Below are positions 33,213 to 34,745 of a stretch of DNA of 34,745 nucleotides, piece after piece (the stretch's first letter is position 1; every line of letters begins with the position of its first letter). Position numbers and translations under genes: made by a program. Under the pieces are notes generated by a model. It was not told the origin of the DNA. It did not search any database and saw only the letters and a program-made list of their open reading frames with translations. Source of the stretch: Eggerthellaceae bacterium (GTDB lineage: Bacteria; Actinomycetota; Coriobacteriia; Coriobacteriales; Eggerthellaceae); assembly GCA_017432445.1 (NCBI GenBank), contig JAFRJC010000029.1:1-34745 (forward strand), given 5' to 3'.

Positions 33213-34694
33213 ATGAAAACCAAAACACTTCTAGGGAAGAGCAGCTGGATAGGGGTCGTTGCAGCGGCCGCCTTGGGCGCGGCCCTCGTGGCAGGGGTGT
33301 GCGCTCCGCCCTCGAGTGCTTATGCGGCCAATTCCGGCCAGGAGCTCGCCGCCGGTGTTGTAAACACCGAGAGCAACGGCGTGATTAACAAGGTGTCCCA
33401 ACATCCAGACGACTACGCAGAGATTTACTTCTTCGACGACAACGCCATTAGCCTCTATCAGATGGAAAGCCAGTACGAGGACGAGCGCGATGAAGCGATC
33501 GATGCCGTATGGGACAAATACAATGCCGGCAAGATCACGTATGCGGATGCCGAAGCCCAGGAAAAGAAGCTCCAAGCTGCCTGCACGGCGAAGATCGATG
33601 CCTACAAGGCCCGCGTTAGCCGTTCTGTATATGACGGTTGGGATATCAACAAGTACATAGCCGATAAAAACCGCACCCGCAAGGATGACGGCTATGCCCC
33701 CCTTACGGCAGCCCAGATTTCCAAGTTGAAGGCAACCTCAGATTACGTGGACTTGGGCGACGGCTCGTATGATTACGGATGGGCAGATACGATCAAGAGC
33801 CATACCGTTCAGGCGGTAAGTGGGGCAACGTATAATCCGGCCAACAACACGCTCACTATCAAGAACCTCAAGACCACGAATAGCTTGTACGTGAAGAATG
33901 CGGGGAACGATTTCAAGATCAATGTTGTGGGCACAAACGAGATTTCCACGATTGACGTGTGGGACGACGGCAACGCGAGTGTCTACGACAGCAAGAAGGG
34001 TCGCTACGTTTCCGTCAACAAAAAAGCGGAATGGGGCGCCGGAGTTGCTTTCACCGGCACCGGATCGTTATATGTCAACAAGAATAAAAACAACGCCAAC
34101 GGAATCTCCGTGTCTACGTACAACACGGCTGGATCAGTCGTCGTGGGCAGGAATGTGAGCCTGCGCGTGCGCTCGAAGGGCAGTGCGGCTGCAATCGTGG
34201 TGAGCGGGACGAACGCGAAAGCATGGAAGAACGCCATCCAGATGAAGGGCATCGATGCTCAGGTTCAGGTGAAATGGAGCACCGAGAACATCGCTTATCC
34301 TCTGTACCAGGCGGCTTATGCTAGCGATGCCGAGAGCGCAAAGGAAGGCACGTTTGCCATTAATCCCAACACTGGCGACAATAGTTACGATGACCTCCTC
34401 TGCTCTGACAAGAAGCATATTGCCTGGGTAACGCAAAGGCATAAGGATGCGAAGAGCGGCAAGTACGTCATCGACCAGTGGAAGGTTCAGCCAATTACCC
34501 TCACCTACAATAGCGAGGGCGGTTACGACTACAGCACTACCGGCAAAGCCGTGCGCGTTCCCAGCGTAAACGGCCAGCCGAAGGGTTATTCGCTGATCAA
34601 GGTGTCTGATCGTGCGGCAACCAACACCTATTCCGTAGCCGACACCGATGTCACGCAGGTCGGCAAGACCATCGTCGTGGGCAAGGCACCCTAG
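33213..34694 (+). CDS. Secreted surface protein, unknown function, possibly interrupted by an in-frame TAG
   Basis: A 493-residue exported protein. The signal peptide spans about 1-37 (VVAAAALGAALVAGVCAPP, then SSAYAA). A helical, charged segment follows (about 70-150, YEDERDEAIDAVWDKYNAGKITYADAEA split by turns). A beta-rich region resembles repetitive carbohydrate-binding or beta-helix proteins (AVSGATYNPANNTLTIKNL, VAFTGTGSLYVNKN, SVSTYNTAGSVVVG). AAGGAG lies six bases before the ATG at 33213; an earlier start at 33147 would put extra residues before the signal peptide. The frame stops at TAG (34692-34694), but coding-like sequence goes on in the same frame to the window edge. The gene may therefore be truncated by a nonsense change or a sequencing error, or extend through readthrough. 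Confidence 0.72.
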   Translation: MKTKTLLGKSSWIGVVAAAALGAALVAGVCAPPSSAYAANSGQELAAGVVNTESNGVINKVSQHPDDYAEIYFFDDNAISLYQMESQYEDERDEAIDAVWDKYNAGKITYADAEAQEKKLQAACTAKIDAYKARVSRSVYDGWDINKYIADKNRTRKDDGYAPLTAAQISKLKATSDYVDLGDGSYDYGWADTIKSHTVQAVSGATYNPANNTLTIKNLKTTNSLYVKNAGNDFKINVVGTNEISTIDVWDDGNASVYDSKKGRYVSVNKKAEWGAGVAFTGTGSLYVNKNKNNANGISVSTYNTAGSVVVGRNVSLRVRSKGSAAAIVVSGTNAKAWKNAIQMKGIDAQVQVKWSTENIAYPLYQAAYASDAESAKEGTFAINPNTGDNSYDDLLCSDKKHIAWVTQRHKDAKSGKYVIDQWKVQPITLTYNSEGGYDYSTTGKAVRVPSVNGQPKGYSLIKVSDRAATNTYSVADTDVTQVGKTIVVGKAP

Positions 34695-34745
34695 ACGGCC
34701 AAGTACAACAAGGCCACGAAGGCAGTTGAAGTTTCGCTGAAGAAG
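34695..34745 (+). other. In-frame coding-like continuation after the TAG stop
   Basis: The 17 codons after the TAG read TAKYNKATKAVEVSLKK without a stop, in the same frame, with the same Lys/Val-rich style and codon usage as the preceding protein. The segment reaches the window edge, so its extent is unknown. Confidence 0.5.

Overview
The window looks like a chromosomal segment of a moderately GC-rich actinobacterium, most likely an anaerobe of the Coriobacteriia (Eggerthellaceae-like). This is inferred from the gene mix: a soluble Ser/Thr kinase beside several FHA proteins, a zinc-ribbon/DUF4013-like/FHA membrane protein, a DUF6273-type surface protein, CAP-domain and Ig-like secreted proteins, and YfhO. 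No rRNA or tRNA gene was seen, so the taxonomy is an inference.

Region 1 (1-16927) is a cell-surface polysaccharide/glycoconjugate locus. It starts with a methyltransferase-like protein (possibly cut by the window edge) and a YfhO-family membrane protein. Nucleotide-sugar genes follow: an SDR epimerase/dehydratase, a DegT-family aminotransferase, and a trio resembling WbpE/WbpB/WbpD (3-amination, oxidation and N-acetylation of a UDP-hexosaminuronic acid). Next come two small EamA/SMR membrane proteins, a GtrB-like membrane glycosyltransferase and a hexapeptide acetyltransferase. Two large GT2 proteins are divergently transcribed, one with three GT2-like modules and one fused to a TupA-like ATP-grasp domain. 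UDP-glucose dehydrogenase closes the region. Together the genes suggest a route that makes an amino/uronic sugar, loads it on a lipid carrier, flips it and transfers it outside the cell.

Region 2 (16928-24856) is a phospho-signalling island on the minus strand: an FHA protein, a DUF6273 protein with GarA-like Thr-Thr motifs, a Ser/Thr kinase with its own FHA domain, and a zinc-ribbon/membrane/FHA protein. It lies between two unusual non-coding repeat arrays. Both are built on a period of about 63 bp around a 19-bp box (GCGGGAAAACGCGCTAAAC). They share a 120-bp element with inverted ends (three copies) and REP-like hairpins (three copies). The arrays are in direct orientation, so recombination between them could remove or amplify the island. 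Small tandem duplications also sit at the 3' ends of the kinase gene and the FHA gene.

Region 3 (24857-34745) carries secreted proteins and a regulator pair. There is a thermolysin-type (M4) lipoprotein and a divergent CAP-domain protein with Ig-like C-terminal repeats. A translationally coupled XRE regulator and RelA/SpoT-like HD-TGS protein follow. After an AT-rich gap come two secreted beta-type proteins. The last has an in-frame TAG at 34692, after which coding-like sequence continues in the same frame to the window edge.
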